NCBI GenBank assembly: GCA_045644145.1 | Contig: JAZRGK010000016.1 | Location: forward strand, 45,930 to 109,929 | Direction of reading: 5' to 3' | DNA: 64,000 nucleotides | Origin: Flemingiibacterium sp045644145 | GTDB lineage: Bacteria; Bacillota; Clostridia; Oscillospirales; CAG-272 | Part shown: piece after piece, positions 52,734-61,325 of the stretch | Layout of the letters: each line of letters opens with the position of its first letter | How positions within the stretch are numbered: position 1 is the stretch's first letter | Position numbers and translations under genes: made by a program | The notes under the pieces: model-generated | The model's database searches: none | Told to the model about the DNA's origin: nothing | The model's input: only the letters and a program-made list of their open reading frames with translations

Positions 52734-55178
52734 ATGTTGACAATAGTATCATTTGATGAAGTAAAATTGGAACTAATAGGTCATATACGCAAAAATATGC
52801 TGATACCAGTTATTGGATCGGGATTTACGAGAAAATGTTCAGCACTAAAAGGTAGTGTTCCTTCTGGTGGTGATTATAAAAAATATATGATAGAAGAGAT
52901 TGCTCGCATGTCAGGAGAAGGGGATGAAATAATTAGTGATTTAAAAGATGAATCCTTTTCAAATGTGGCCAGCACATATCATCATGTTGTCCCAATGTCT
53001 GATAAACGATGCTACTTGAGAAACAATTTTACGCAGGTAATAATTAGCGAAGACAAAAAGAGGTTTTTGAATCAATCGTGGCCATATATATATACTCTTA
53101 ATATTGATGATGGCATTGAAAACAATAGTGAATTTAAACGTGTTATATATTCAAATCGAGATGTGGATAATAGTATATTTGATGAGGATAAATGTGTTGT
53201 TAAATTACATGGAGATGTCTTCGAGATGCTCTCGTATCAGGATTCCAAGAGCCAAATTTTCTCAAAAGAACAATATATCTTAAGTTTAAAGGATAATAAA
53301 TCTCTGTTATCTCATTTAACAAATGACTATTTATATAATGCTCTTATTTACATAGGATGTAGTCTAGCAGACGAAATAGATATACTTTCTACGGTGTTGA
53401 ATGTTAAGGGAGATGTAAATAGCATTAGGTATTTTTGTACGGTGTATCAACCGAAATATCTTGATAAGATAAATTTGGAACGTTACGGCATTAACAAATG
53501 CATTGTTTTTGAATCATATGAGAAAATGTATGATCAGTTATCAGAAGTTGTGGATGAAGCTTCTAAAATACTTCCTAATGATCTTGAGTGCTACCAATCA
53601 TATTCCATCACGCAGCTTGATAACGATTTCGAAAACAATAAATCATACCTTTTCTACGGAAAATCTTTAATTAATAGTGACAAAACAATCACGCAACCTT
53701 ACTTTTTCATTTCTAGGAAAATTACGGATACAGTTGTTGATAATATAGTCAAGAATAACAAACATATTCAGTTCTTGCTAGGAAACGGTTGTAGCGGTAA
53801 AACCTACATAGCCATTGATGTCATTCGTAGAATAAGAGATAGAGATGTGTATATGTTTAGCTCCAAGGACACTATTAGCAACAAATCTCTAGATGAACTG
53901 CTTTCTAAAAGCGATTGCCTTATAATCGCCGACCATAATTGCTTAAAAATTGACCAAATAGAGAGAGTCTTAAAAACTAAAGAAGAACTAAGTTCTAGGA
54001 ATATTTATTTCATGATAGTAGAGAGAAAGAACAATAGAGATTTATTTGGTCTGGTAAAAATGATGGAATTGTCCGGTGATTTGGGTGAGGGAGAGATTCC
54101 GTATGTTTTTGTGGATAATAAATTTAGCAAAGAAGAGACTTCGGAAATAAATCAAAAACTTGTTGTAGCCACGCTTGGAGTTTTTGATGAACGAAAAACC
54201 ATTTCGGATAATATTATTTCAGCGGGAGACCAGCTTCTTCAAAAAAATAGGTTTAGTTCTATTGTTCCTAAAAAAACAAATGTGCGTGAGGTTGCTAGCT
54301 TAATTGCGCTTTCCATTAAGAACAAAGTATATTCATTGGACGCGGCTATATTGGATTTGTCAGACATATATATCTTGCAAGAAAAGGTTTCATTGCCTCT
54401 TATTGAATCTGAGAATTCATGGAATTTTGAAAGGCGTGAAGCTAATAATTCGCCCCTCAAATATGTTGTTAATGCAAAGTATTGGCTAAATAATCAACTT
54501 AGCATTCTTGCAAAGACAAAGTCGGGCAGGCAACTTGTTGTTAAAGCTTTCAATTACATTATAACTATGCTTATAGAACAATATGGAAAACCGAATTTTG
54601 AATTTAGCGATAAAAATGCAGAATACAAGTCATATATTCTTTTTGATGAAATTAATCAAATTTTCAAAGTTGAAGGATATTCGTTAATAACGGAAATATA
54701 TGAATCCTTAAATGAATTGCTATCTAATGATCCTAATTACATACATCAACGAGCAAAATGTTATATGAGAACATCATTTTATTGTGCTAATAGTGTTGAA
54801 AAAATAGAATTGTTATCCAAGTCTTATCGTGATGCAACAATTGCTCATGAAGTGTTTGCAAAACGGTATACATTGTCTGGTAATGAAAAGATCAATATTT
54901 CTGCTGCACATACAGAGTATACAATGGCTTTGGCTTTTTGTCACATAGCCAAAGCGAAGGATTATTCCGATGTTGGTGATAATACACTTGCAATAAAACT
55001 TTTATACTCTGCACTTTCTTCGCCATATAATTCATATGATTATATTAAGAACGACAGGGATAATTTTAAAAATGTAGTGATGGAGATAATTCAGTATTTC
55101 TGTGTACATCAAGATAAAATAGATAAATCGGAGCTTGATAAGGTTACGGAATTGCTGAAGCGATTCATTGAAGCATAA
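52734..55178 (+). CDS. SIR2-domain P-loop NTPase protein (putative anti-phage defence)
   Basis: An 814-residue intact protein. The N-terminal SIR2-like domain (about 1-280) has LIPVIGSGFT near 24-32, YTLNIDDG near 121 and VVKLHGDV near 156, the usual NAD-site positions. A P-loop GNGCSGKT near 349-356 and a LIIAD Walker-B-like stretch follow. The C-terminal 400 residues are helical and repeat-like. This SIR2-NTPase-sensor order resembles SIR2-STAND/Avs-like systems, in which infection triggers NAD+ depletion. It is strikingly AT-rich. AGGAGA precedes the start. It lies alone between a broken dehydrogenase and a repeat that truncates the next gene. Target and trigger are unknown. Confidence 0.8.
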   Translation: MLTIVSFDEVKLELIGHIRKNMLIPVIGSGFTRKCSALKGSVPSGGDYKKYMIEEIARMSGEGDEIISDLKDESFSNVASTYHHVVPMSDKRCYLRNNFTQVIISEDKKRFLNQSWPYIYTLNIDDGIENNSEFKRVIYSNRDVDNSIFDEDKCVVKLHGDVFEMLSYQDSKSQIFSKEQYILSLKDNKSLLSHLTNDYLYNALIYIGCSLADEIDILSTVLNVKGDVNSIRYFCTVYQPKYLDKINLERYGINKCIVFESYEKMYDQLSEVVDEASKILPNDLECYQSYSITQLDNDFENNKSYLFYGKSLINSDKTITQPYFFISRKITDTVVDNIVKNNKHIQFLLGNGCSGKTYIAIDVIRRIRDRDVYMFSSKDTISNKSLDELLSKSDCLIIADHNCLKIDQIERVLKTKEELSSRNIYFMIVERKNNRDLFGLVKMMELSGDLGEGEIPYVFVDNKFSKEETSEINQKLVVATLGVFDERKTISDNIISAGDQLLQKNRFSSIVPKKTNVREVASLIALSIKNKVYSLDAAILDLSDIYILQEKVSLPLIESENSWNFERREANNSPLKYVVNAKYWLNNQLSILAKTKSGRQLVVKAFNYIITMLIEQYGKPNFEFSDKNAEYKSYILFDEINQIFKVEGYSLITEIYESLNELLSNDPNYIHQRAKCYMRTSFYCANSVEKIELLSKSYRDATIAHEVFAKRYTLSGNEKINISAAHTEYTMALAFCHIAKAKDYSDVGDNTLAIKLLYSALSSPYNSYDYIKNDRDNFKNVVMEIIQYFCVHQDKIDKSELDKVTELLKRFIEA

Positions 55179-55292
55179 AAGCAAAAAAATAAAACATTTG
55201 TATATTCAGTTTTAACATTAATCGATAGAGCTATAAAAAGAAATTCAATAATCTTGATGTTGCCTTTTACAGTGAAGTTTCCATGGATTCTA

Positions 55293-55375
55293 TCCGCAAG
55301 TGGTCAAACATGTGGTCAAAGGCGAAAAATGGGCTTGTTCAACCCCGAAAGCAGGGAAGAACAAGCCCATTGATT
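55293..55375 (+). repeat. 83-bp direct repeat, copy A
   Basis: It matches copy B at 56776-56858 in 79 of 83 positions. It contains AGTGGTCA (55299) and TGTGGTCA (55311) and a 13-bp-stem hairpin (55328-55340 with 55359-55371). The next gene's open frame begins at its right edge, so copy A sits on a rearrangement junction. Confidence 0.85.
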
Positions 55376-55991
55376 ATGTTATTACGATGAACAGAAAAAT
55401 GGCACAAAATCATTTTCTGTTGAGTCGGTAAAGCAGTATTATGTCGATGCAAGAAGACCGAAATATTCAAACAATAGTCAGTTGTTGCTTGATTTGGCCA
55501 AAAAGGGTTTGATTATGGATGCTCCTGGAGCTGAGAAGAAAAATCCTAAATACTACGTTATTACTACCGAAGGTATAAAATACATTGAAAATTATCAGCC
55601 CCAAGAAAGAGCGGAGAAGAAAGTAACAAAACCTAAAAAGCCTCGTTCTAAAGCAAAAACAAGTTACGAGGGAATAAATGTTGACACTTTGCATTTGTCA
55701 AACTATCCCGAAATCAAAAAGCTCCATGATTTCAAAGAAAAAATGGTAATGGTGATGTATATCATTACTAATGAAAAAGTCGGCGAATGGTTCAGCACTG
55801 CGGATATAGTATATTTATTAACCGATGTTTTTGGAGAGGCTGCCACGGTAGATCAGGTTAATGGTGTATTTAAACGCGAAAAACTTTGGTTTAAGGGTGA
55901 ATACTTAGAAGATAATAAAAAAGAAATGAAGCGTAAATTGTTAAATCAGGGTATTGATTTTGCTAAATCGCTCATGGCCAAGGTGGAATAA
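55374..55991 (+). pseudogene. C-terminal fragment of an unknown protein
   Basis: The frame opens at the edge of repeat A and runs about 205 codons. The N-terminal coding part (SVESVKQYYVDARRPKY, GLIMDAPG, KYYVITTEGIKYIENY) reads like a winged-helix or HTH segment. A lysine-rich linker and a helical domain (FSTADIVYLLTDVFGEAATVDQVNGVF) follow. A TTG at 55482 could start a shorter 169-residue product but has no ribosome binding site. The 5' end was probably lost by recombination at the repeat. Family unknown. Confidence 0.6.
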
Positions 55992-56009
55992 TAGAGCAGG
56001 AGGATAAAA

Positions 56010-56276
56010 ATGAAGGATTATAGTAGAAAAATAACTTTGTACTGTCCACTGTGTGGCAATGACCAGTTTGAGTCCTTGGATGTGGAGCATGAAGATGCCA
56101 TTGACGCCCCCGACACAGTACGTTTCAAATGTTCTGATTGCAAGTCAATATATACCAAGGCAGAGCTTATTGAGAGCAATAATGAAAGCATTGAGGATAA
56201 TATAGAGGAAGTGCAAAAAAGCTTCTTAAGGATTTTGAGAAAAAGGTTAAGAAAATTTTCAAATGAGGTGTGTTGA
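56010..56276 (+). CDS. Small zinc-ribbon protein
   Basis: An 88-residue protein with CPLCG (residues 12-16) and CSDC (about 41-44), a zinc ribbon, followed by YTKAELIESNNESI and a basic C-terminal helix. I do not know a defined function. It is 18 bases after the upstream fragment, has GCAGGAGGA before its start, and its stop codon abuts the ATG of the next gene, so both are one small operon. Confidence 0.72.
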   Translation: MKDYSRKITLYCPLCGNDQFESLDVEHEDAIDAPDTVRFKCSDCKSIYTKAELIESNNESIEDNIEEVQKSFLRILRKRLRKFSNEVC

Positions 56277-56735
56277 ATGGAAATAGCAGCATTGGTAATA
56301 TCAGGAGTATAGCTTCTTCTTGCACTTATCTCTTTTATTGTTTCCATTAGAGCTCAACATTTGCAAAATAGAGTTAATGAGCTCGAATTAAAGATAAAAC
56401 AGTTTGAACTTGCAGAAAGAGAAAACGCAGAGGAGGAGAAAAACAAGTCTTGTGTTGAAGCAAGGATGGTTCATATATCAAAGGGCAAATACAGACTTAG
56501 GGTTTGGAACTCAGGAAACACACCGGTGTATAATGTTTCCGCCACCATACCACAAGAGTATGGAATAATGCTGTATAACGATGATAAGATGCCATATGAG
56601 TTTTTGGATCCGCAAAAAGGCTTTGATATTGTCGCAATAGTTCACATGGGATCATCGTCAAAATTTATGGTGACGACAGAATGGACGGATTCAAAACAAA
56701 ATCAACAAAAGAAAGAGCAGTTGTGTGACATATAA
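56277..56735 (+). pseudogene. Small membrane-anchored protein interrupted by TAG at codon 12
   Basis: From the ATG that directly follows the zinc-ribbon stop, the frame reads MEIAALVISGV, then TAG (56310-56312), then LLLALISFIVSIRAQ. A single transmembrane helix is thus split by the TAG. A coiled-coil segment (LQNRVNELELKIKQFELAE) and a beta domain (YRLRVWNSGNTPVYNVSA) follow, 152 codons in all. No alternative start before the coiled coil has a good ribosome binding site. Function unknown. Confidence 0.65.
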
Positions 56736-56775
56736 CTTTTTTGCACTTTTTATAGCGATAAATAGTGCAAAAATT

Positions 56776-56858
56776 TCCGCAAGTGGTCAAACATGTGGTC
56801 AAAGGCAAAAAATGGGCTTGTTCAACCCTCGAAGCAGGGAAGAACAAGCCCATTGATT
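56776..56858 (+). repeat. 83-bp direct repeat, copy B
   Basis: The second copy of the repeat at 55293-55375 (79 of 83 positions identical), with AGTGGTCA at 56782 and TGTGGTCA at 56794. It ends 51 bases before the tRNA-associated hairpin. Confidence 0.85.
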
Positions 56859-56909
56859 TTATTGCGAAAACGCGAGATTTCGCGAGGATTTGCGAGGAAA
56901 TAAAAGAAA

Positions 56910-56935
56910 TTCGGAGGTTCGTTATGACCTCCGAA
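56910..56935 (-). terminator. Hairpin terminator downstream of the tRNA fragment
   Basis: TTCGGAGGT (56910-56918) pairs with ACCTCCGAA (56927-56935). On the minus strand it follows the tRNA CCA by one base and ends in a T-rich tract, as expected for a tRNA terminator. Confidence 0.7.
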
Positions 56936-56936
56936 C

Positions 56937-56986
56937 TGGTCTGAGTGACAATACTTGAACTTGCGGCCTCTACCACCCCAACGCCG
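56937..56986 (-). other. tRNA-Pro 3' fragment (anticodon loop to CCA), attachment-site candidate
   Basis: On the minus strand, TTGGGGT (anticodon loop, GGG) is followed by GGTAG, AGGCC, a T-arm with the TTCAAGT loop, CACTCAG and ACCA. This is the 3' half of a proline tRNA. The anticodon stem no longer pairs on its 5' side and the D-arm and 5' acceptor are missing. One T-stem mismatch is present. Integrases commonly target this part of tRNA genes. It is not a functional tRNA. Confidence 0.65.
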
Positions 56987-57108
56987 AAATTAATGTTTTT
57001 CTGTTGCTTTTAAGTTTTTCTGGTGCTTTTCTGTCCGGAAAATTCGCAGTTTCGTGCTTTCGTGTGCTCTTGTGTCCGTATAGTCCGTGCGTGTCTATGG
57101 TCCTGATA

Positions 57109-57145
57109 TGTGGTCAGGTTTTTTGTTGTGGTCAATATGTGGTCA
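57109..57145 (+). repeat. Cluster of TGTGGTCA repeats (candidate integrase arm sites)
   Basis: Exact TGTGGTCA occurs at 57109, 57127 and 57138. The same word occurs in both 83-bp repeats. The spacing on both sides of the tRNA fragment resembles arm-type sites around an att core. Confidence 0.6.
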
Positions 57146-57150
57146 GGCTT

Positions 57151-57188
57151 GCCTCCTGAATTTTCGCGGAATCCGCGGTTCGGGAGGC
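57151..57188. terminator. GC-rich hairpin right of the repeat cluster
   Basis: Ten-base arms (57151-57160 with 57179-57188, one G-T pair) enclose a CGCGG/CCGCG core. Possible terminator or element end. Confidence 0.5.
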
Positions 57189-57304
57189 GTTTGTATTGTA
57201 GCGCTTGTGCACGCGGTTGTCAAGAGGTTTTGGAATTATCGCCATTCAATATTTGCACCGCATTAGTCAAAGAAAAGGACCTTGCCATAGCAACAACAAG
57301 TTGC

Positions 57305-57333
57305 TTGCCGAATCTGCGAAGCTGTGGTATAAT
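57305..57333 (+). promoter_or_regulatory. Promoter of the HTH/zinc-ribbon regulator gene
   Basis: TTGCCG, a 17-base spacer, then a perfect TATAAT, 30 bases before the start codon. Confidence 0.5.
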
Positions 57334-57363
57334 AGAATCACAATGAATTAAGGTGGTGATGTT

Positions 57364-58023
57364 ATGGTAACAAAAGATATAATTTTCGAGCTTCGAACAA
57401 AAAACGGACTTTCACAGGAAGAACTTGCTGAAAAGGTATTCGTGACACGTCAGGCGGTATCACGCTGGGAAACTGGAGAAACGACACCGAATATAGAAAC
57501 GTTAAAGCTACTGTCGCAGTTGTTTGATGTGTCGATCAACACGCTGCTCGGCTCTCCGAGAGAACTAATATGCCAATGCTGCGGTATGCCGCTTGAAGAC
57601 AGTAACATCAGTAAAGAAACCGACGGCTTTTTCAACGAGGAATACTGCAAATGGTGTTACGCTGACGGTGAATACACGCTTGATATATGGAAACGGTATG
57701 CCGAAATCGGTGGGAAAGAAAAGCTTGAAGAATTCAAACAACAGCTGATCCACGAATTCAACACGCTTTTGCATATCGAGGGATTGCCCAAGGTCGAGAA
57801 GCTGAACGTGTTATCGGGTGAATTCATCAACATGGAATACACTCTCCCGAACGGAGAAAAAGTGAAATTCCTCAATGATAGGCAGACCTACCTCGGAAGT
57901 CAGCTTGAGTGCGAATTCGGAGGCAGATGCTTTGGTATAGCCGCGAATATGGATTTCCTTCTCGTATGCACGTACGAGGAAAACGGCGAGAATCCCGAAC
58001 TTGTGATTTATAAAAAGAGATGA
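57364..58023 (+). CDS. HTH regulator with zinc-ribbon domain
   Basis: A 219-residue protein. An XRE HTH (about 5-60, LSQEELAEKVFVTRQAVSRWETGE) is joined to a putative zinc ribbon of the PF12674 type (CQCCGMPLED then YCKWCYADGEYT, about 70-103). A beta-rich C-terminal region (about 135-219) follows. Such fused regulators are common in Clostridia; the signal is unknown. AAGGTGGTGAT precedes the start. It is monocistronic with its own promoter and terminator. Confidence 0.85.
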   Translation: MVTKDIIFELRTKNGLSQEELAEKVFVTRQAVSRWETGETTPNIETLKLLSQLFDVSINTLLGSPRELICQCCGMPLEDSNISKETDGFFNEEYCKWCYADGEYTLDIWKRYAEIGGKEKLEEFKQQLIHEFNTLLHIEGLPKVEKLNVLSGEFINMEYTLPNGEKVKFLNDRQTYLGSQLECEFGGRCFGIAANMDFLLVCTYEENGENPELVIYKKR

Positions 58024-58028
58024 AAAAT

Positions 58029-58064
58029 GCCGATGAGGAATCGAAACTCCTCATCGGCGTTTTT
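58029..58064 (+). terminator. Terminator of the HTH/zinc-ribbon gene
   Basis: GCCGATGAGGA (58029-58039) pairs with TCCTCATCGGC (58048-58058), followed by a T-run. Confidence 0.85.
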
Positions 58065-58191
58065 ACGTTTATCTCACTACCGAAGAGTGTCTGTAAATGT
58101 AGAACTCTTCCTGCCGTCAAGCGCACCCGGAATCAGCTCGCATACAAGAAACGCTGTCGGGAAGTTGCCGCCCACGACAAAGCAGACAATC

Positions 58192-59577
58192 TTATTTTCC
58201 CAAAGACTGCTGTGCAATCATTTCCGGCAGGACCGTGTATGTGAAATAGTATTTTCCAGCTCTGATACCGTTTTTTCCGATTCCGTCTCTCGTTCTCTCT
58301 GAATAGTTCATACCAAAATACACGTACCCGTTACCGTTATCACGTGAAAGCTCAAAGGTAGGGTCGCAAAAATAGTCCTTGCCATCTAACGTAACAACTG
58401 ACCACGCATGACCCATAGTGGCATCATAATCGCACGTTGCAATTGTTGTTTTGATTCCCACCTGGGTCAGAAGCTGATTGTAGACATTGGCAAAAGTGAT
58501 ACACACACCGCTATTGTAAAGATATGCAAAGTAGCTGTCCTTTCTTTCGAGGATTTCGAGCGCACTGTCGTCATAAACCATGCGCGTGCAAAGCTCGTGA
58601 TAGATATTCTTTGCCTTTTCAGCATCACTCATTTCGGGAGTAACTGTTGCCAGCATTTCATCCGCAGCTTTCAGGAATTGGTCCAGAAGCTTCCGATGCT
58701 CATCTTCGCTGTATTTATACACAATGCGGATCGTATTTGTTTTTTCATCATAATGCTTGATAAATTCAAAAGGCTCAGCGCACGCATTGAATATGGGAAA
58801 ATCATAATAGATAACAGAGCCCAGCAGTTCTGCATACCTCTTTTCGGGACACGGAATCTCACTTCTGTAACCTAGAAATGCGTCAACAAAGTCACAGTAA
58901 AACAACGTAAAATCATTGCCCATGAGCTGCAAGGATTCTTCGGAAAGCATAAATGCGTTATAAATGTACTTTCCGACCATAATGCGCGGTTCCAGATACT
59001 TCGGCAGAGGAATCGAACGATCATATAAATCGACAGGTCCCTTGGGTGCTTTGAGTTCGGAGTCACCGTAGCTTTCTTCTACGGTTTTACCGATAGTAAC
59101 TGTATAAGGAAGCAGATACAGCGTATCGAAATCGTTTCGCACAAAACGGAACTCTCCTTGCACTGTAACCGTTTGCCCAAGATATACCGATTTATCCACT
59201 CCGTCATCCTTGGGATCCATCATACTGATGCGCATTTGCTTAGGGAATACGGACGGATTATCCAGAAAGTATGTATACGTTATATTCAGCGGCTGCTCGG
59301 GAACGATGTGCCAGCCTTTTTCATCAAAGCCAATCTTACCTACGATCACAGCACCGCCGATTGTTTCAATATCTAACGGTATCGGTGCAGTATCTTGTTC
59401 AGAACCGACATACTCTGTCACATCTTCCGTATTAGTTCCTGTTTCTGCACTTTCAACGGTGCTTTCCTCGTGAGTTTTTTTGTCATTATCATTTGGATTC
59501 TCACTTCGCGTTTGGCAAGCAACTAGGACCTGGCATATCATAGCTGACAAAATCAAAACACTAATAATTTTTTTCAT
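58192..59577 (-). CDS. Transglutaminase-like lipoprotein
   Basis: A 461-residue exported lipoprotein (lipobox LVAC near residue 21, then an acidic Ser/Thr-rich linker to about 65). The middle part (about 70-170) has beta-strand character (VYLGQTVTVQGEFRF). The C-terminal transglutaminase-like core has the triad region SGVCITFANVY, GHAWSVV and FCDPTFEL. Such domains act as cysteine proteases or amidases at the cell surface; the substrate is unknown. AAGGAAA precedes the start. Confidence 0.85.
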   Translation of the reverse strand: MKKIISVLILSAMICQVLVACQTRSENPNDNDKKTHEESTVESAETGTNTEDVTEYVGSEQDTAPIPLDIETIGGAVIVGKIGFDEKGWHIVPEQPLNITYTYFLDNPSVFPKQMRISMMDPKDDGVDKSVYLGQTVTVQGEFRFVRNDFDTLYLLPYTVTIGKTVEESYGDSELKAPKGPVDLYDRSIPLPKYLEPRIMVGKYIYNAFMLSEESLQLMGNDFTLFYCDFVDAFLGYRSEIPCPEKRYAELLGSVIYYDFPIFNACAEPFEFIKHYDEKTNTIRIVYKYSEDEHRKLLDQFLKAADEMLATVTPEMSDAEKAKNIYHELCTRMVYDDSALEILERKDSYFAYLYNSGVCITFANVYNQLLTQVGIKTTIATCDYDATMGHAWSVVTLDGKDYFCDPTFELSRDNGNGYVYFGMNYSERTRDGIGKNGIRAGKYYFTYTVLPEMIAQQSLGK

Positions 59578-59644
59578 GTATAATTTCCTTCGAAATGATT
59601 TGTGTTTTCAAAAAACCAAGCGCTGAGAATTCGTTCACAGACGA

Positions 59645-61270
59645 TTATTTCCCGTGTTCAAACTGTAGCTCTTTGCTTTTTCTTTTGTTTTCATACATTG
59701 CATTATCTGCACGCTTAAATACGTCATTAAAGTTCAAATCCTTATCTGAGTCAAACATTGCAAAACCTCTTGCAATGCTGATTGGAATTTCGCCTCTTTC
59801 CTCTACGTAGGTTTCTGAACACTCCAAATCCAACTGCGCAAATAATTTTTCGCAATCTTCTAAATCCCTATGTTTAAGAACCGCCAAAAACTCATCTCCG
59901 CCTATTCTGAAAACGGGGCTTCTTTTGAAAATATCCGAAATCACTTTTGCCGCAGTGACGATAAGTTTATCGCCTACATCATGTCCATATGTATCATTCG
60001 TTTCCTTCAGTAGATTCAAGTCAAATACAACAACACCGAAATTGGCGTTTTTATTTTCAATCTCTTTGTCAAACTCTTCCACCCACCTTTTATACGAAGT
60101 GACATTTCTAAGACCGGTAAGGGAATCACGATTAGCGGAAAAGCGCAGTTCTTTTTCACGTTCATGCAGATGTGTAGCCATATTTTCAAAAGCCGTATTA
60201 AGGAGTTCTATTTCGGTTATATTGCTGTGCAAAAATTCCACACGGTAATCCCCGTTTGCAAGTTTTACCGACTGGTCGGTTAATTTTTTTAGCGGGGCAA
60301 CAATTTTTCTGACAGCAAAAATGACTATCACCGTAAACAGTACGGAAAGTATCAGTACAACGAACAGAATCTCAAATCCAATTTCATACCTGATATGCCG
60401 AATATCGTCATAGCTTGCGGAAAGAACAAGCGTCATTCCGTTTACAAGATCCGTTGACACACGAAAATATTTTTCCGGATCATACCGACGTTCGATCTCG
60501 AAGCCGCCGTCGCCGCTATGCATTACAGCTCCATCGACTTCCAGATGGGCATAGCCGTTTTCGTAAATTTCAATTGCGTGTACTCTGTCGGCTAAAGCGT
60601 TGTAATCAAAATCCATTCCAACGATACCGATAAATTGTTCTTCATAGTACATCGGCATTACGTATGAAATCATATAAATATCATTGTTTTGGTTGTAGTA
60701 TGGCATCATCCAAACCGGTTCTCCGGCTTCGTAAGGCTGCCAAAACCATCCGACGTGTTCGGTATCTTCTTTTTCATAAAGTGAGATATCGGTTAGTTCA
60801 AAAGGAACATATTCATCGTTCTCTTTCGTTTTACTGTAAAACACACCCACTTTGCTGTCAGAAATTGCAGGGTCAAATCGAAAATAATAGGCAACCGCAC
60901 CACTTGCGTGTTTGGCAACATCGGCAAACATTTGATCGGTACTGTTAATAATCTTTTCCTGAAAATCTCGGTCTTCCACGCGGGATTCCTCGGTAAAAAA
61001 GTCCATTATGTAACTTTCCATAACCTTTACCGATTTTTCCATATCTTCGAAAATATTGTTAATCTGTGCACCTTCGTTATCGCAAGTGACCACAACAAAA
61101 TTTTCAGATTCGCCTTGTATGTATTGGTCCACCTCATAAATGCTAATACCACCAATAAAAACCGTTATTGCAAGCATTGCGAAAATGATTGTCGCCAAAA
61201 TACGAAACTGCATGGAATGTGTTTTAATAAATTTCAGTTTCTTTTCCTTCAATGATTTATTTGTATTCAT
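59645..61270 (-). CDS. Membrane-bound diguanylate cyclase (Cache-HAMP-GGDEF)
   Basis: A 541-residue sensor. An N-terminal transmembrane helix (about 23-46), an extracytoplasmic dCache-like domain (about 50-280, VAYYFRFDP, HVGWFWQPYEAGEPVW, VGMDFDYNAL), a second helix (about 285-310), HAMP, and a GGDEF domain with RIGGDEF at 455-461. It makes c-di-GMP from GTP. The usual RxxD inhibitory site five residues before GGDEF is absent, so product feedback is probably lost. No EAL or PilZ gene is seen nearby. Confidence 0.92.
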   Translation of the reverse strand: MNTNKSLKEKKLKFIKTHSMQFRILATIIFAMLAITVFIGGISIYEVDQYIQGESENFVVVTCDNEGAQINNIFEDMEKSVKVMESYIMDFFTEESRVEDRDFQEKIINSTDQMFADVAKHASGAVAYYFRFDPAISDSKVGVFYSKTKENDEYVPFELTDISLYEKEDTEHVGWFWQPYEAGEPVWMMPYYNQNNDIYMISYVMPMYYEEQFIGIVGMDFDYNALADRVHAIEIYENGYAHLEVDGAVMHSGDGGFEIERRYDPEKYFRVSTDLVNGMTLVLSASYDDIRHIRYEIGFEILFVVLILSVLFTVIVIFAVRKIVAPLKKLTDQSVKLANGDYRVEFLHSNITEIELLNTAFENMATHLHEREKELRFSANRDSLTGLRNVTSYKRWVEEFDKEIENKNANFGVVVFDLNLLKETNDTYGHDVGDKLIVTAAKVISDIFKRSPVFRIGGDEFLAVLKHRDLEDCEKLFAQLDLECSETYVEERGEIPISIARGFAMFDSDKDLNFNDVFKRADNAMYENKRKSKELQFEHGK

Positions 61271-61325
61271 TATATAACCTTCGCTTTATGGGACTAATAT
61301 CGGAATTCGTGTTTATCGGTTGTTT

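Larger units (their letters stand above)
56736..57363. other. Attachment-site-like intergenic region
   Basis: A 628-base gap without genes. From left to right it contains a hairpin (56738-56773), repeat copy B, a hairpin terminator, a proline-tRNA 3' fragment, a T-rich stretch, a cluster of TGTGGTCA words, a second hairpin and the promoter of the next gene. The short ORF 57110-57346 overlaps the repeats and is not coding. Confidence 0.7.

Noticed and set aside
42548..56735. Full reassignment of TAG to an amino acid
   Set aside because: The flavoprotein gene at 29719 ends in TAG, the replaced residues do not look uniform, and the wecB-like gene also has TAA, TGA and a frameshift. Only partial read-through remains open.
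57110..57346. Short ORF in the att-like region
   Set aside because: It consists of the TGTGGTCA repeats and a hairpin and ends in the next gene's promoter.
58066..58191. Possible gene remnant between the HTH/zinc-ribbon terminator and the transglutaminase gene
   Set aside because: The sequence is more GC-rich than random gaps, but no frame gave a recognisable motif.
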